Assembly (NCBI GenBank): GCA_030018455.1
Contig: JASEFU010000003.1
Location: forward strand, 186,001-250,000
Source: Dehalococcoidia bacterium
Lineage (GTDB): Bacteria; Chloroflexota; Dehalococcoidia; DSTF01; JALHUB01
DNA: 64,000 nt
Direction: 5' to 3'
The notes below the pieces were generated by a model, which saw nothing but the letters and a program-made list of their open reading frames with translations, was not told where the DNA came from and searched no databases. This document shows, piece by piece, positions 11,073 to 18,846 of this stretch. A program made the position numbers and the translations under genes. Each line of letters starts with the position of its first letter. Position 1 is the stretch's first letter.

Positions 11073-11606
11073 TCAGCCCAACGGACGGACCGCGACATGC
11101 AGGTCGCTGTGGTACTCGTAGGCCCGCCCCTCCACGCTCAGGATGATTCTGAACCCGTCGGTCAGCACCTGCGCGCACGCCTCGCCCGGCTGCGCCGCCC
11201 CCAGGCAGGCGTCCGGCCACGTGACCCGCGTCACCTCCTGTACCTCGATCTCCTCCGCCGGCGCGTCGAGACGCCCTGCAAGGTCGTCGATCGCCACGGC
11301 GACGGCCGAGGGTTCCCATACCGTCCAGCCCCCCTCGTCCTGCGTCAGGAGTTGCCAGTCTTTTCCCTGCGCTTTCCGGCGGTAGACCGCCTGCCCGCCC
11401 TCGCTTTCGCCCACCTGCTCAGCTTCCTCCTCTGAAAGGGCGTCGACGCCCAAGCTGCCGGCCGCCTGATACGTCACCCCCTCGAACACGAGAGTCTCGC
11501 CTTCGCGCCCCTCCCCCTTCCCTTCCCCACAGCCTGCGGCCATGAGGGCCAGCGCCGCAGCCAGCAGCAGGAACGTCACAGGCCGCTTTCGAAGCCGAAG
11601 TGCCAT
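11073..11606 (-). CDS. Lipoprotein with a W-D-x-CLG C-terminal domain, function unknown
   Basis: 177-aa lipoprotein: basic n-region, hydrophobic core and lipobox AAGC near residue 25, followed by a charged linker. The C-terminal part contains VTWPDACLGAAQPGEACAQ and an YEYHSD segment, a pattern I recognise from secreted proteins of Chloroflexota and cyanobacteria without a known function. ATG at 11606 is preceded by GGGGG at eight bases; a TTG directly before is less likely. Divergent from the polyamine operon, sharing its promoter region. Confidence 0.75.
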   Translation of the reverse strand: MALRLRKRPVTFLLLAAALALMAAGCGEGKGEGREGETLVFEGVTYQAAGSLGVDALSEEEAEQVGESEGGQAVYRRKAQGKDWQLLTQDEGGWTVWEPSAVAVAIDDLAGRLDAPAEEIEVQEVTRVTWPDACLGAAQPGEACAQVLTDGFRIILSVEGRAYEYHSDLHVAVRPLG

Positions 11607-11626
11607 CAAGTGAACCCCCTGTCTTA

Positions 11627-11655
11627 TTGCATACCCATTTCGCCTATGCTATCAT
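11627..11655 (+). promoter_or_regulatory. Promoter of the polyamine operon
   Basis: TTGCAT (11627-11632), 17-bp spacer, TATCAT (11650-11655) with an extended -10 TGC. It predicts a start near 11662 and hence a leader of about 105 bases before speD. Confidence 0.7.
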
Positions 11656-11709
11656 GCGGCTTGCGTCTTGTCGGCCCCCGGCCGCCAGGGCGAAGCTTTG
11701 TTCTTCAGA

Positions 11710-11742
11710 CCCGCCGGACTCACCCGGTTCGGGACCGGCGGG
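11710..11742 (+). promoter_or_regulatory. Stem-loop in the speD leader
   Basis: Stem CCCGCCGG (11710-11717) with CCGGCGGG (11735-11742), enclosing a second stem CCCG/CGGG (11723-11726 with 11730-11733). It ends about 12 bases before the G-rich ribosome-binding site of speD, so it could influence translation. No known riboswitch recognised. Confidence 0.5.
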
Positions 11743-11766
11743 ACAAGGATGGAAAGGGGGGGTTGA

Positions 11767-12225
11767 ATGCACGTTACCGTTGACGGGTACAACGGCGACC
11801 CGCAAAAACTGGCCGATGAACACCTGGTGCGCGCGTTCTTGGACTCGTGTCCGGAACAGATCGGGATGACCAAGATCGCGCCGCCTCACATCTGCCGCTA
11901 CGTCGGCACTAAACCCGAGGACTGGGGCGTCTCCGGCTTCGTCCTCATCGCCGAAAGTCACATCTCCGTCCATACCTTCCCCGAACACGGCTATGTCTGG
12001 GTCGACATCTTTTCGTGCAAGACCTTCGACGCCGCGAACGCCGTCGAAAGCGCTAAACGCACGTTCGCCATCGAGCACTGCGCGGTGCGCGTCCTGCCGC
12101 GCGGCCTTGAGTACCCTAAGGCGGTGGCATCGGCGGCGGCCCAGTCAACCGTCGAGCGACATCGGGTCGCTGGCTCCCTGCACAGCGTCGGGAGCGCAGC
12201 CGCCCACCCCTTGTTACCCTCCTAG
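11767..12225 (+). CDS. speD: S-adenosylmethionine decarboxylase proenzyme
   Basis: Makes decarboxylated SAM, the aminopropyl donor for spermidine. 152 aa in the short prokaryotic class. Self-cleavage should occur between Glu63 and Ser64 (IAESHISVHTFPE), leaving the pyruvoyl cofactor on Ser64; His69 and Cys84 (IFSCK) are the conserved processing and proton-donor residues. The last 35 residues are an Ala/Ser-rich extension. ATG at 11767 follows a G-run ribosome-binding site. First gene of an operon with a deoxyhypusine-synthase-like gene (35 bases on) and an agmatinase gene. Confidence 0.93.
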   Translation: MHVTVDGYNGDPQKLADEHLVRAFLDSCPEQIGMTKIAPPHICRYVGTKPEDWGVSGFVLIAESHISVHTFPEHGYVWVDIFSCKTFDAANAVESAKRTFAIEHCAVRVLPRGLEYPKAVASAAAQSTVERHRVAGSLHSVGSAAAHPLLPS

Positions 12226-12259
12226 GTCCCGGCGAGTCTACGCAGGAGAAACGGCAGCG

Positions 12260-13327
12260 GTGGACGATTTCTTCCATACCCGCCTTGCGCCCTTTTCCGT
12301 CGATGAGGGGATGACGGTCGGCGAGTTGCTGGAACGCATGGGCGGCACCGCCTTCCAGGCGCGAAACCTCGCCCAGGCCGCCCGCATATGGTCGCGCATG
12401 CTCGAAGACGAAGTCGTCATCATGTTCGGCCTCGCAGGCGCGATGGTCCCGGGCGGCATGCGCAAGGTCATTGTCTACCTGATCGAGAACCGGCTCATCG
12501 ACTGTCTGGTGAGCACGGGCGCCAACCTTTTTCACGACGTCTACGAGACGCTGGGAAAGCCCCACTACCAGGGGAGCCCGGAGAGCGACGACCTCGAGCT
12601 GGGGCGCCGCCGCATAAACCGCTTCTACGACGTCCTTGCCCCTGAGGCCGATTTTTCCGCCGCCGAGGACTTTGTCGCCTACTTTGCGCGCACACTCGAC
12701 ACCAGCCGCCCATACACGACGCGGGAATACTTCCGCCTCATCGGCCTCGCCCTGGCGCCGGTCGCCCGGGAAGAAGGGATACTTACCGCCGCCACCAAGC
12801 ACGGCGTGCCGGTCTACAGCCCCGCCCTCGGCGACAGCGTGCACGGGCTGGCCATCGCCCAGACGCGCGTGAAACGGGGTCAGTCGGGGCAGCAGCCGGA
12901 GCCGCCGCTCCTCTTCGACATCATCGGCGACGTGCTGGAAACGGGCCACATCTCGGCCACGGCGCCCGCGACCGGGGTCATCTACGTCGGCGGGGGCACG
13001 CCCAAGAACTTCATCCAGCAGTCGGAGGTCGCGGGCTACATCTTCCAGCGCGAGCTTCCCGGGCACAAGTACGCCATCCAGATCACCATGGACCAGCCGC
13101 AGTGGGGCGGTCTCTCGGGCTGCACCTTCGAGGAGGCCCAGTCGTGGCGAAAGATCGCCACCGACGCATCGATGGTGACGGTGAACGTGGAGGCGACGGT
13201 CGCCCTGCCCATCATCGTCAGCGCCCTCGCGGAACGCAGCGCCGACGTTATCAAGAAGCGGCGGCCGCCAGTGATCAACTTCGAGGAAATGCCCGGCGCC
13301 TGGCCGCCCTGGCAGGAAAAGCGATGA
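12260..13327 (+). CDS. Deoxyhypusine-synthase-like aminobutyltransferase
   Basis: 355-aa member of the deoxyhypusine synthase fold, an NAD-dependent transferase of the spermidine aminobutyl group through an enzyme-lysine imine. The imine lysine is kept: Lys298 in SWRKIATDA corresponds to Lys329 of human DHS. The GGGxxKHHI motif of eukaryotic DHS reads GGGTPKNF (244-251), so the catalytic His is Asn. Bacteria lack eIF5A, so the acceptor is probably a small amine (a homospermidine-synthase-like reaction) or an unknown protein. GTG start at 12260 with AGGAG upstream; the frame is open further 5' inside speD. Its stop overlaps speB. Confidence 0.85.
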   Translation: MDDFFHTRLAPFSVDEGMTVGELLERMGGTAFQARNLAQAARIWSRMLEDEVVIMFGLAGAMVPGGMRKVIVYLIENRLIDCLVSTGANLFHDVYETLGKPHYQGSPESDDLELGRRRINRFYDVLAPEADFSAAEDFVAYFARTLDTSRPYTTREYFRLIGLALAPVAREEGILTAATKHGVPVYSPALGDSVHGLAIAQTRVKRGQSGQQPEPPLLFDIIGDVLETGHISATAPATGVIYVGGGTPKNFIQQSEVAGYIFQRELPGHKYAIQITMDQPQWGGLSGCTFEEAQSWRKIATDASMVTVNVEATVALPIIVSALAERSADVIKKRRPPVINFEEMPGAWPPWQEKR

Positions 13328-14211
13328 GACAAGAAGACTTCTACCCGCCTTACGGCTTTCTCGCTCTCACCCCCGAGCGCTCCGCCTACGAGGCGTCGCG
13401 CGCCGTCGTCCTGCCTGTCCCCTACGACTCCACGGTGACCGCCCGCGCCGGCGCCCGCGACGGCCCACATGCGATAATCTCCGCCTCCCAGGACCTCGAG
13501 CCGTACGACCTCGCCCTCGGCTACGACACGTCGGCGCACGGCATCCACACCCTCCCCGACGTGGCGCCCCACAGCGGCAGCCCGGAGGCAATGGTGGACA
13601 GGGTGGAAAGGGTCGTCGGTTCGCTGCTCGACGATGGGAAGTTCGTTCTGACGCTGGGCGGAGAGCACACGATTACCGTCGGCGCCGTCAGGGCGCACGC
13701 GCGCCGATTCCCCGACCTCTCAGTGCTCTCGTTCGACGCCCACGCCGACCTCCGCGAGGAGTACCTCGATTCTCCTTACAATCACGCCTGCGTCATGCGG
13801 CGCGTCCTCGATGTCTGCCCTGCCGTCCAGGTCGGAATGCGCAGCGCCAGCGCCGATCAGGCGCGTCTGATTGAGGAGCGGAAGCTGCCGTTTCTTACGA
13901 CGAAGGCCTATCGCGCGCTTGTCGGCGCGCCGGCGGCGATAAGCGCCTTGCTGACCGAGAACGTGTACGTGAGCGTCGACCTAGACGGGCTCGACCCGTC
14001 GCAGATGGCGGCCGTCGGCACGCCGGAGCCCGGCGGGCTGCTGTGGGACGAGGTGATCGACTTGCTTACCGCGGTGGCGCGGGAGAGGAGGATTGTGGGT
14101 TGCGACGTCGTCGAGCTGGCGCCGGATCTCGGGCCGTTCGCGTGCGGGGTGCTGGCGGCGAAGCTGGCGTACCGCCTGATCGGCCTCGCTCTCGGCCCTC
14201 CTCACCAATAG
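13324..14211 (+). CDS. speB: Agmatinase / ureohydrolase
   Basis: 295-aa binuclear manganese ureohydrolase that most likely converts agmatine to putrescine and urea. All ligand motifs are present: GGEHT (His115), SFDAHADLR (Asp138, His140, Asp142) and VDLDGLDP (Asp219, Asp221). ATG at 13324 overlaps the stop of the preceding gene (ATGA), fixing the start. As the last gene of speD-DHS-like-speB it supplies putrescine to the pathway. Arginase or guanidinobutyrase activity is possible from sequence alone, but the operon favours agmatine. Confidence 0.88.
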   Translation: MRQEDFYPPYGFLALTPERSAYEASRAVVLPVPYDSTVTARAGARDGPHAIISASQDLEPYDLALGYDTSAHGIHTLPDVAPHSGSPEAMVDRVERVVGSLLDDGKFVLTLGGEHTITVGAVRAHARRFPDLSVLSFDAHADLREEYLDSPYNHACVMRRVLDVCPAVQVGMRSASADQARLIEERKLPFLTTKAYRALVGAPAAISALLTENVYVSVDLDGLDPSQMAAVGTPEPGGLLWDEVIDLLTAVARERRIVGCDVVELAPDLGPFACGVLAAKLAYRLIGLALGPPHQ

Positions 14212-14234
14212 GGCGCGCCCTCATTTTGACCATA

Positions 14235-14255
14235 GGGCGGGCATCTTGCCCGCCC
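14235..14255. terminator. Hairpin between speB and dinB-like genes
   Basis: GGGCGGGCA-TCT-TGCCCGCCC, a 9-bp stem 23 bases after the speB stop and on the far side of the convergent dinB-like gene end. Shape of a bidirectional terminator but without a clear U-tract; it also resembles the GCCCGCC-type repeats near 8360. Confidence 0.45.
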
Positions 14256-14311
14256 GCGCGCCCGCCGGCGACCGCTACCTTCTACCGGGCTAGAAGCCCC
14301 GCCTATTTGTT

Positions 14312-14791
14312 TCAGGCCTGCGCCGCTGCGGCGACCCGACTTTTCACCTCGCGGATCTGGCGCAGGTGTATCTCCTGGTGCTCCAGCACCCACTCCATCG
14401 CCTGGCGTATGTTGAGCCGACCGCGCTCCTGGTGACGGCCGATGCGCTTCCAGCCGTCCCGCGGCAGCGCCGACAGCATCTCCGCTATCTCGACTCGCAC
14501 CGCCCTCAACTGCCCCAGAATGGACGCAAACTCCGCCTGCTGGTACCCGCGCTCCGCCACAAGCGACTCCTGCTCGTAGCGCGGCAGGATGGGGTCGGCC
14601 TGTGTGATCATCATCCGCAGCCGCTGCCGCCACACCAACGAGTCGTCCAGCAGGTGCCCGCACACCTCCTTGATCGACCATTCGCCGTCCGGCTTCCGCC
14701 CCAGCTCTTCCTCCGAAAGCCCTTCCACCTCAGCAGCAATCGCGTCCGGAAGCGTCTTCAGCCCCTCGACGATGTCCACGTGATAAGTCAT
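14312..14791 (-). CDS. DinB-like four-helix metal-binding protein
   Basis: 159 aa with the DinB/YfiT arrangement: an N-terminal helix with EWSIKEVCGHLLD (His46) and a C-terminal helix with WVLEHQEIHLRQI (His137, His141), giving the usual three-His metal site. Members include thiol-dependent transferases and proteins of unknown function; no substrate can be inferred. It lies 18 bases after parB on the same strand and is probably the last gene of the long rpmH-to-parB transcription unit. ATG at 14791. Confidence 0.8.
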   Translation of the reverse strand: MTYHVDIVEGLKTLPDAIAAEVEGLSEEELGRKPDGEWSIKEVCGHLLDDSLVWRQRLRMMITQADPILPRYEQESLVAERGYQQAEFASILGQLRAVRVEIAEMLSALPRDGWKRIGRHQERGRLNIRQAMEWVLEHQEIHLRQIREVKSRVAAAAQA

Positions 14792-14809
14792 CTTCCGCGT
14801 TTCTCCTTG

Positions 14810-15658
14810 CTAGCTGCCCAACAGCCTGGCGACTATGCTATCGAGCTCCTCATCGCTGTAGAAGTGGATCGTTATCCTTCCGCCGCGCCGTCCTCTCACG
14901 AGGCTCACGCGCGTGCTGAACGCTTCGCGCAGCCTCTCCTCGAGCGCCGCCATGTCGGCGTCACGCCGCCTCTCGCGCGGCCGTCGACGGCGGGCCTTCG
15001 ACCACCCGCGCACCATCTGCTCCGTCTGCCGGACGGACAGCGCCTGCTCCACGACCCTCCGCCACGCATCGAGGCGCGCCTCCTCCGGCAGGCCGAGCAG
15101 CGCCCGCGCGTGCCCTTCGCTTATCTCGCCCTTTGCCAGGCTCGACCGGATCTCTTCGCTCAGCCCCAGCAGGCGAAGCGCATTGGCGACGGCAGAGCGG
15201 CTTTTCCCCACGCGCGACCCCACCTCCGACTGGCTCAGCCCGAACTCGTCCATCAGCCGCCGGTACGCCTGCGCCTCCTCGAGCGGGTTGAGGTCGGCCC
15301 GTTGCAGGTTCTCCACCAGCGCCAGCTCCAGCACTTCGCGCGGGGTCGTTTCCTTGAGCGCCACCGGCACTTCCGTGAGTCCGGCCAGGCGCGCCGCCTG
15401 CAAGCGACGCTCCCCCGCGATCACCTGGTAGGCGGTCGCGCCGTCGTCTTTTTCGATGCGGCTCACGAGCAGCGGCTGCAAGACCCCATGTTGCCGGATG
15501 CTCTCCGCCAGTTGGGCCAGCTCCGCGGCGTCCATGTCCTGTCGCGGCTGAAAGGGATTCGAGATGATGAGATTGATGTCTACGGAATCGGTTGCGGGTG
15601 TAAGGCTGGGGATGAGGGCGCCGAGGCCGCGGCCGAGTCCTGTCTTTCCTTTTGCCAT
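14810..15658 (-). CDS. parB: Chromosome-partitioning protein ParB
   Basis: 282-aa CTP-dependent DNA clamp that loads at parS sites and spreads, working with ParA to segregate the origin region. The N-terminal KxGLGRGLGALIP opening, the CTP-binding GERRLQAA (about 80-87) and ENLQRADLNP motifs, and a central helix-turn-helix (LSQSEVGSRVGKSRSAVAN) are visible, with a C-terminal dimer domain after an Arg-rich linker. ATG at 15658 has GGAGG seven bases upstream and follows parA by 11 bases. A parS-like site is present 4.3 kb upstream at 19958-19971. Confidence 0.96.
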   Translation of the reverse strand: MAKGKTGLGRGLGALIPSLTPATDSVDINLIISNPFQPRQDMDAAELAQLAESIRQHGVLQPLLVSRIEKDDGATAYQVIAGERRLQAARLAGLTEVPVALKETTPREVLELALVENLQRADLNPLEEAQAYRRLMDEFGLSQSEVGSRVGKSRSAVANALRLLGLSEEIRSSLAKGEISEGHARALLGLPEEARLDAWRRVVEQALSVRQTEQMVRGWSKARRRRPRERRRDADMAALEERLREAFSTRVSLVRGRRGGRITIHFYSDEELDSIVARLLGS

Positions 15659-15669
15659 CTCTCTCCCTC

Positions 15670-16440
15670 CTATGCTGACACCTTTTGCAGCGCTGACAGC
15701 AGTTCGCCGGCCAGCGCCTGATACGCCTTTCCCGCCCGGCAGGACCGGTCGTACGCGAGAATAGGCAGCCCGTAACTCGGCGCCTCGCTAATCCGGACGC
15801 TGCGCGGGATCACAGTCTCAAACGTATTGGGGAAGTGGCTCCTGACCTCCTCCGCGACCTGCCGGCAGAGGTTCGTCCGCGCGTCGTACATCGTGAGGAC
15901 AAGCCCCTGGATGCGCAGGGCGGGATTCAGGTTGCGCCGCACGAGGTCGATGGTATGCAGCAGCCGCCCCAGTCCCTCCAGCGCCAGGTACTCGCACTGC
16001 ACGGGGACGATCACCGCGTCGGCCGCCGTGAGGGCGTTTACCGTCAGGAGGCCGAGGGAGGGAGGCGCATCTATTATGACTATGTCGTACCGCGACTTGA
16101 CCGACCGCACCGCATCCTGCAGCCGTGATTCGCGTTTCGCCACCGGCACCAGTTCCACTTCCGCGCCCGCAAGGTCGTTGCTCGAAGGCGCCAGCCACAG
16201 GCCGCTCTGCGCCGTCTCCACCACGATCTCCTCCAGCGCCACACCGTTTACCAGCACTTCGTATACGCTATTCGCGTTCGAAGCGTCGATGCCCAGGCCG
16301 GTGGTGGCGTTCGCCTGCGGATCGACGTCTACCAGGAGCACGCGCTGTCCGCTGTCGGCAAGGCATGCGCCCAGGTTCACGGCGGTTGTCGTCTTCCCTA
16401 CGCCGCCCTTCTGATTGGCGACGGCCAGGACGACGCTCAT
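15670..16440 (-). CDS. parA: Chromosome-partitioning ATPase ParA (Soj)
   Basis: 256-aa deviant Walker ATPase that binds DNA non-specifically and moves ParB-parS complexes. The P-loop KGGVGKTT starts at Lys11 with the signature lysine, followed by VDVDPQANAT and the switch DAPPSLG. Short N-terminus, as in chromosomal Soj rather than plasmid ParA. ATG at 16440 overlaps the stop of the upstream sugar-kinase gene. Directly followed by parB. Confidence 0.96.
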   Translation of the reverse strand: MSVVLAVANQKGGVGKTTTAVNLGACLADSGQRVLLVDVDPQANATTGLGIDASNANSVYEVLVNGVALEEIVVETAQSGLWLAPSSNDLAGAEVELVPVAKRESRLQDAVRSVKSRYDIVIIDAPPSLGLLTVNALTAADAVIVPVQCEYLALEGLGRLLHTIDLVRRNLNPALRIQGLVLTMYDARTNLCRQVAEEVRSHFPNTFETVIPRSVRISEAPSYGLPILAYDRSCRAGKAYQALAGELLSALQKVSA

Positions 16441-17282
16441 TGCAGCGTTACCTCCGGATGCGCGGCCAGGACGCGCTCGATTTCCTCCCGGCTCCCTATC
16501 GCGGCGATCCCTTCGCCCGCCACGCACAGGCTCGCCGCCGCCGCCGCGAAGCGGGCCGCCTGCGGGACATCACCCGTTTCTGCCAGGCACACGACGAACG
16601 CTGCCGCAAACACGTCGCCAGCGCCCGTCGGGTCAATCTCCCGCCGCGCGAATGCATTGATCCGCCGCCATCCCCCCTCGGCGTAGACCCGCGCTCCCCG
16701 CAGGCCGTCGGTAATCACCACGATGGGGACGTCCCGGGTCCACGACCTCACGGCGCGTTCGTCGCCCTCAATATCCTCTTCCGATGCGACCACGACCCGG
16801 CAGCCCTTAAGCGACACCGACTTTCGCCAGGGGCGCCGCGTCACCAGACCGTCGGGCCTCACCTCCCGCAGCCATCCCTGGGGAGAAAACGCAAGCACCG
16901 ACCGGCTGAACAGACGACCCAGCCCAATCGGCACCTCGCCGAGCACCGGCCCCACAAGGACGATGCGCGCTTGTCGCCACTCCCGCGGCACATGTTCGGC
17001 CCCGATCGGGCCCGCCTGCGCCCATACGTGCTGCGTCCGGCGGCCCTTCTCGTAATGGTTCTCGAAGGTTGTCGTCTCGTCCGACGCCACCTGCCGCACC
17101 TCGACGCCGGGCAGCTCTTTCGCCACGTCCACGTCGGCCGCCGCGCGCGTCACGACGGCCGTGCGCAGCCCCAGGCGTTTCGCTTGCACGGCGGCGTGCG
17201 CAACGGCGCCCCCGATCCGCCAGCCGTCGGGGGTAATATCCTTGGCGATGTGGCCCACCGCCAGGAAGTCGATGTCCGTCAT
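16437..17282 (-). CDS. PfkB-family sugar/nucleoside kinase
   Basis: 281-aa ribokinase-fold protein. The C-terminal ATP/catalytic motif DPTGAGDVFAAAF with the catalytic Asp is clear, as is the N-terminal GHIAKD and GGAVAHAA substrate region. The substrate is not predictable; many such proteins act on ribose, adenosine or carbohydrate phosphates. Start ATG at 17282 (MTDIDFLAVGH). It is an unusual insertion between jag and parA in an otherwise standard origin-type cluster, and its stop overlaps the parA start, so it is co-transcribed and probably co-translated with parA. Confidence 0.85.
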   Translation of the reverse strand: MTDIDFLAVGHIAKDITPDGWRIGGAVAHAAVQAKRLGLRTAVVTRAAADVDVAKELPGVEVRQVASDETTTFENHYEKGRRTQHVWAQAGPIGAEHVPREWRQARIVLVGPVLGEVPIGLGRLFSRSVLAFSPQGWLREVRPDGLVTRRPWRKSVSLKGCRVVVASEEDIEGDERAVRSWTRDVPIVVITDGLRGARVYAEGGWRRINAFARREIDPTGAGDVFAAAFVVCLAETGDVPQAARFAAAAASLCVAGEGIAAIGSREEIERVLAAHPEVTLQ

Positions 17283-17327
17283 TCCCGTTGAGCCGCTTCC
17301 CTGGTAAAGAGGAAGAGCTTCCCCCAA

Positions 17328-17984
17328 TCAGCTAGGGTAGATGGCGACCTTGCGGTTCTCCCCCTCGCCGATGCTTTCGGTAATGATCGCGGAGTCTTTC
17401 GCGAGGGCAAGGTGAACGATGCGGCGCTCGTTCGGCGGCATGGGCTCTAACGTGACCGTCTGTCCCGTCGCCTTCACGCGCTCGGCCATGCTGAGCGCCA
17501 GCTTCCGCAGTGATTGCTCGCGCCGCCGGCGGTATCCTTCGACGTCAATTCCGAACGCCGTCTTCGTCTTCAAGCGGCGCCCGACGATAAGGTTCACGAG
17601 GTACTGGAGGGAAGCGAGCGTATCCCCCCGGCGGCCGATGAGGATGCCCAGGTCCTCGCCGCTGACGTCGAGCACCGCCTTGACGAGCCCGACGCCGTCG
17701 CCCGGCGTTTCCGGCGCCCGCACCTGCACCGTCGCGTCGATACCGAGCAACGACAGCAGCTTCTCGAGCACTTCCACCGCCACCCGCACGTCCTCGCCCT
17801 CGAGCGCGGCCGTCTCTTTCGGGCGCACGATGACGCGCGCCTCTTCGCCGCCGATGCCCAGTATCCCTGCCCGGCCCTCCTTTACGACCTCGATCTCCAC
17901 CTCGGAGCGGTCCAGGCCGAGCTGGGCAAGGGCCTTCTCGATGGCTTCGTCCACTGTCTTAGCGCTTACGTCTACGCTTTCCAT
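17328..17984 (-). CDS. jag: RNA-binding protein Jag/KhpB
   Basis: 218 aa with the three Jag parts in order: Jag_N (about 3-50, TVDEAIEKALAQLG), a KH domain around 75-150 with the GxxG loop as ILIGRRGDTL, and an R3H domain (PPNERRIVHLAL) near the C-terminus. It binds RNA and affects cell division and envelope synthesis in other bacteria. It overlaps the 3' end of yidC by 26 bases, with AGAGG before its ATG, the usual neighbour relationship. Confidence 0.94.
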   Translation of the reverse strand: MESVDVSAKTVDEAIEKALAQLGLDRSEVEIEVVKEGRAGILGIGGEEARVIVRPKETAALEGEDVRVAVEVLEKLLSLLGIDATVQVRAPETPGDGVGLVKAVLDVSGEDLGILIGRRGDTLASLQYLVNLIVGRRLKTKTAFGIDVEGYRRRREQSLRKLALSMAERVKATGQTVTLEPMPPNERRIVHLALAKDSAIITESIGEGENRKVAIYPS

Positions 17985-18840
17985 GACGGGACCTCTTCTT
18001 GTAGCGACGTTCGCCGGCCGTGCCTGCCGGCGCCTCCTCCACTTCCGTCTCCTCCTTCACCGATGCCGGCTTCGCCGCTGAGCCCGGCTGCGGCGCGCCC
18101 ACCGGTTGCAGCGAAAACAGATTGCGCCAGTTGAGGCCGCTCGACCCCACATATATGTACTGCAACACGATGCCCACCAGGGTCGAGACGAAGATGTACA
18201 GCGAAAGCCCGCTCGGGAAAGAAAGCGAAAGCCATACAAACATCAGCGGGAACATCCATAGCATCGTGCTGTTCATCGACTGCTGACGCTCGTCGGCGGC
18301 GGGCGGCGTCATCATCTTCTGCTGCACGAACATCGACGCCCCTACAAGCAGCGCCAGCACCAGGTCGCCCCGCGCCAGATCGAGCCAGAGAAAGCGGTCG
18401 CTCAGCGGCACCGCGTGCTGGATGTACGACCAGGGGTACAGCCGATGCGACAGGCTTATCAGGCTTTCGGGCGTAGAGCCCAGCGTCAGACGGATCACCT
18501 GGTACAGCGCGATCCAGATCGGCATCTGAATCAGCATGGGGAAGAGACAGCCTAGCGGGTTCACGCCCGCCTCGCGGTACAGTTTCATCGTCTCTTCCGA
18601 GCGACGCCGCGGGTCTTTGTACTTCTTTTGCAGCTCGCGCATTTTCGGCTGTATCGCCGAAAGCGCCCGCGACGACCGCAACTGCCGCAACGTCAGCGGG
18701 AACATGATTGCCCGCATCACGACCGTAAACACGATGATCGCGACCCCGAAACTGCCGAAGAACACGTTGTTGAGAATAATGAGGGCATTGGTCATGGGGT
18801 TGACCAGCACCTCGTTCCAGATGAAGCTGATGATATCCAC
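17959..18840 (-). CDS. yidC: Membrane protein insertase YidC/OxaI
   Basis: 293 aa, the short Gram-positive/Chloroflexota-type insertase without the large periplasmic domain. The first conserved membrane segment has the groove arginine (VVMRAIMFPL), followed by the coiled hairpin (QPKMRELQKKYKD) and QMPIWIALY, the YidC/Oxa1 signature. The tail is highly basic (KKRSRHGKRRRKR), as in forms that contact ribosomes. GTG start at 18840 with AAAGG close by. Lies between a PQQ-repeat lipoprotein gene and jag. Confidence 0.95.
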   Translation of the reverse strand: MDIISFIWNEVLVNPMTNALIILNNVFFGSFGVAIIVFTVVMRAIMFPLTLRQLRSSRALSAIQPKMRELQKKYKDPRRRSEETMKLYREAGVNPLGCLFPMLIQMPIWIALYQVIRLTLGSTPESLISLSHRLYPWSYIQHAVPLSDRFLWLDLARGDLVLALLVGASMFVQQKMMTPPAADERQQSMNSTMLWMFPLMFVWLSLSFPSGLSLYIFVSTLVGIVLQYIYVGSSGLNWRNLFSLQPVGAPQPGSAAKPASVKEETEVEEAPAGTAGERRYKKRSRHGKRRRKR

Positions 18841-18846
18841 TTACCT

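Noticed and set aside
11709-11743. Possible tRNA T-arm (CCCGGTTCGGG)
   Set aside because: No acceptor, D or anticodon arm in the right distance; it is a nested hairpin in the speD leader.
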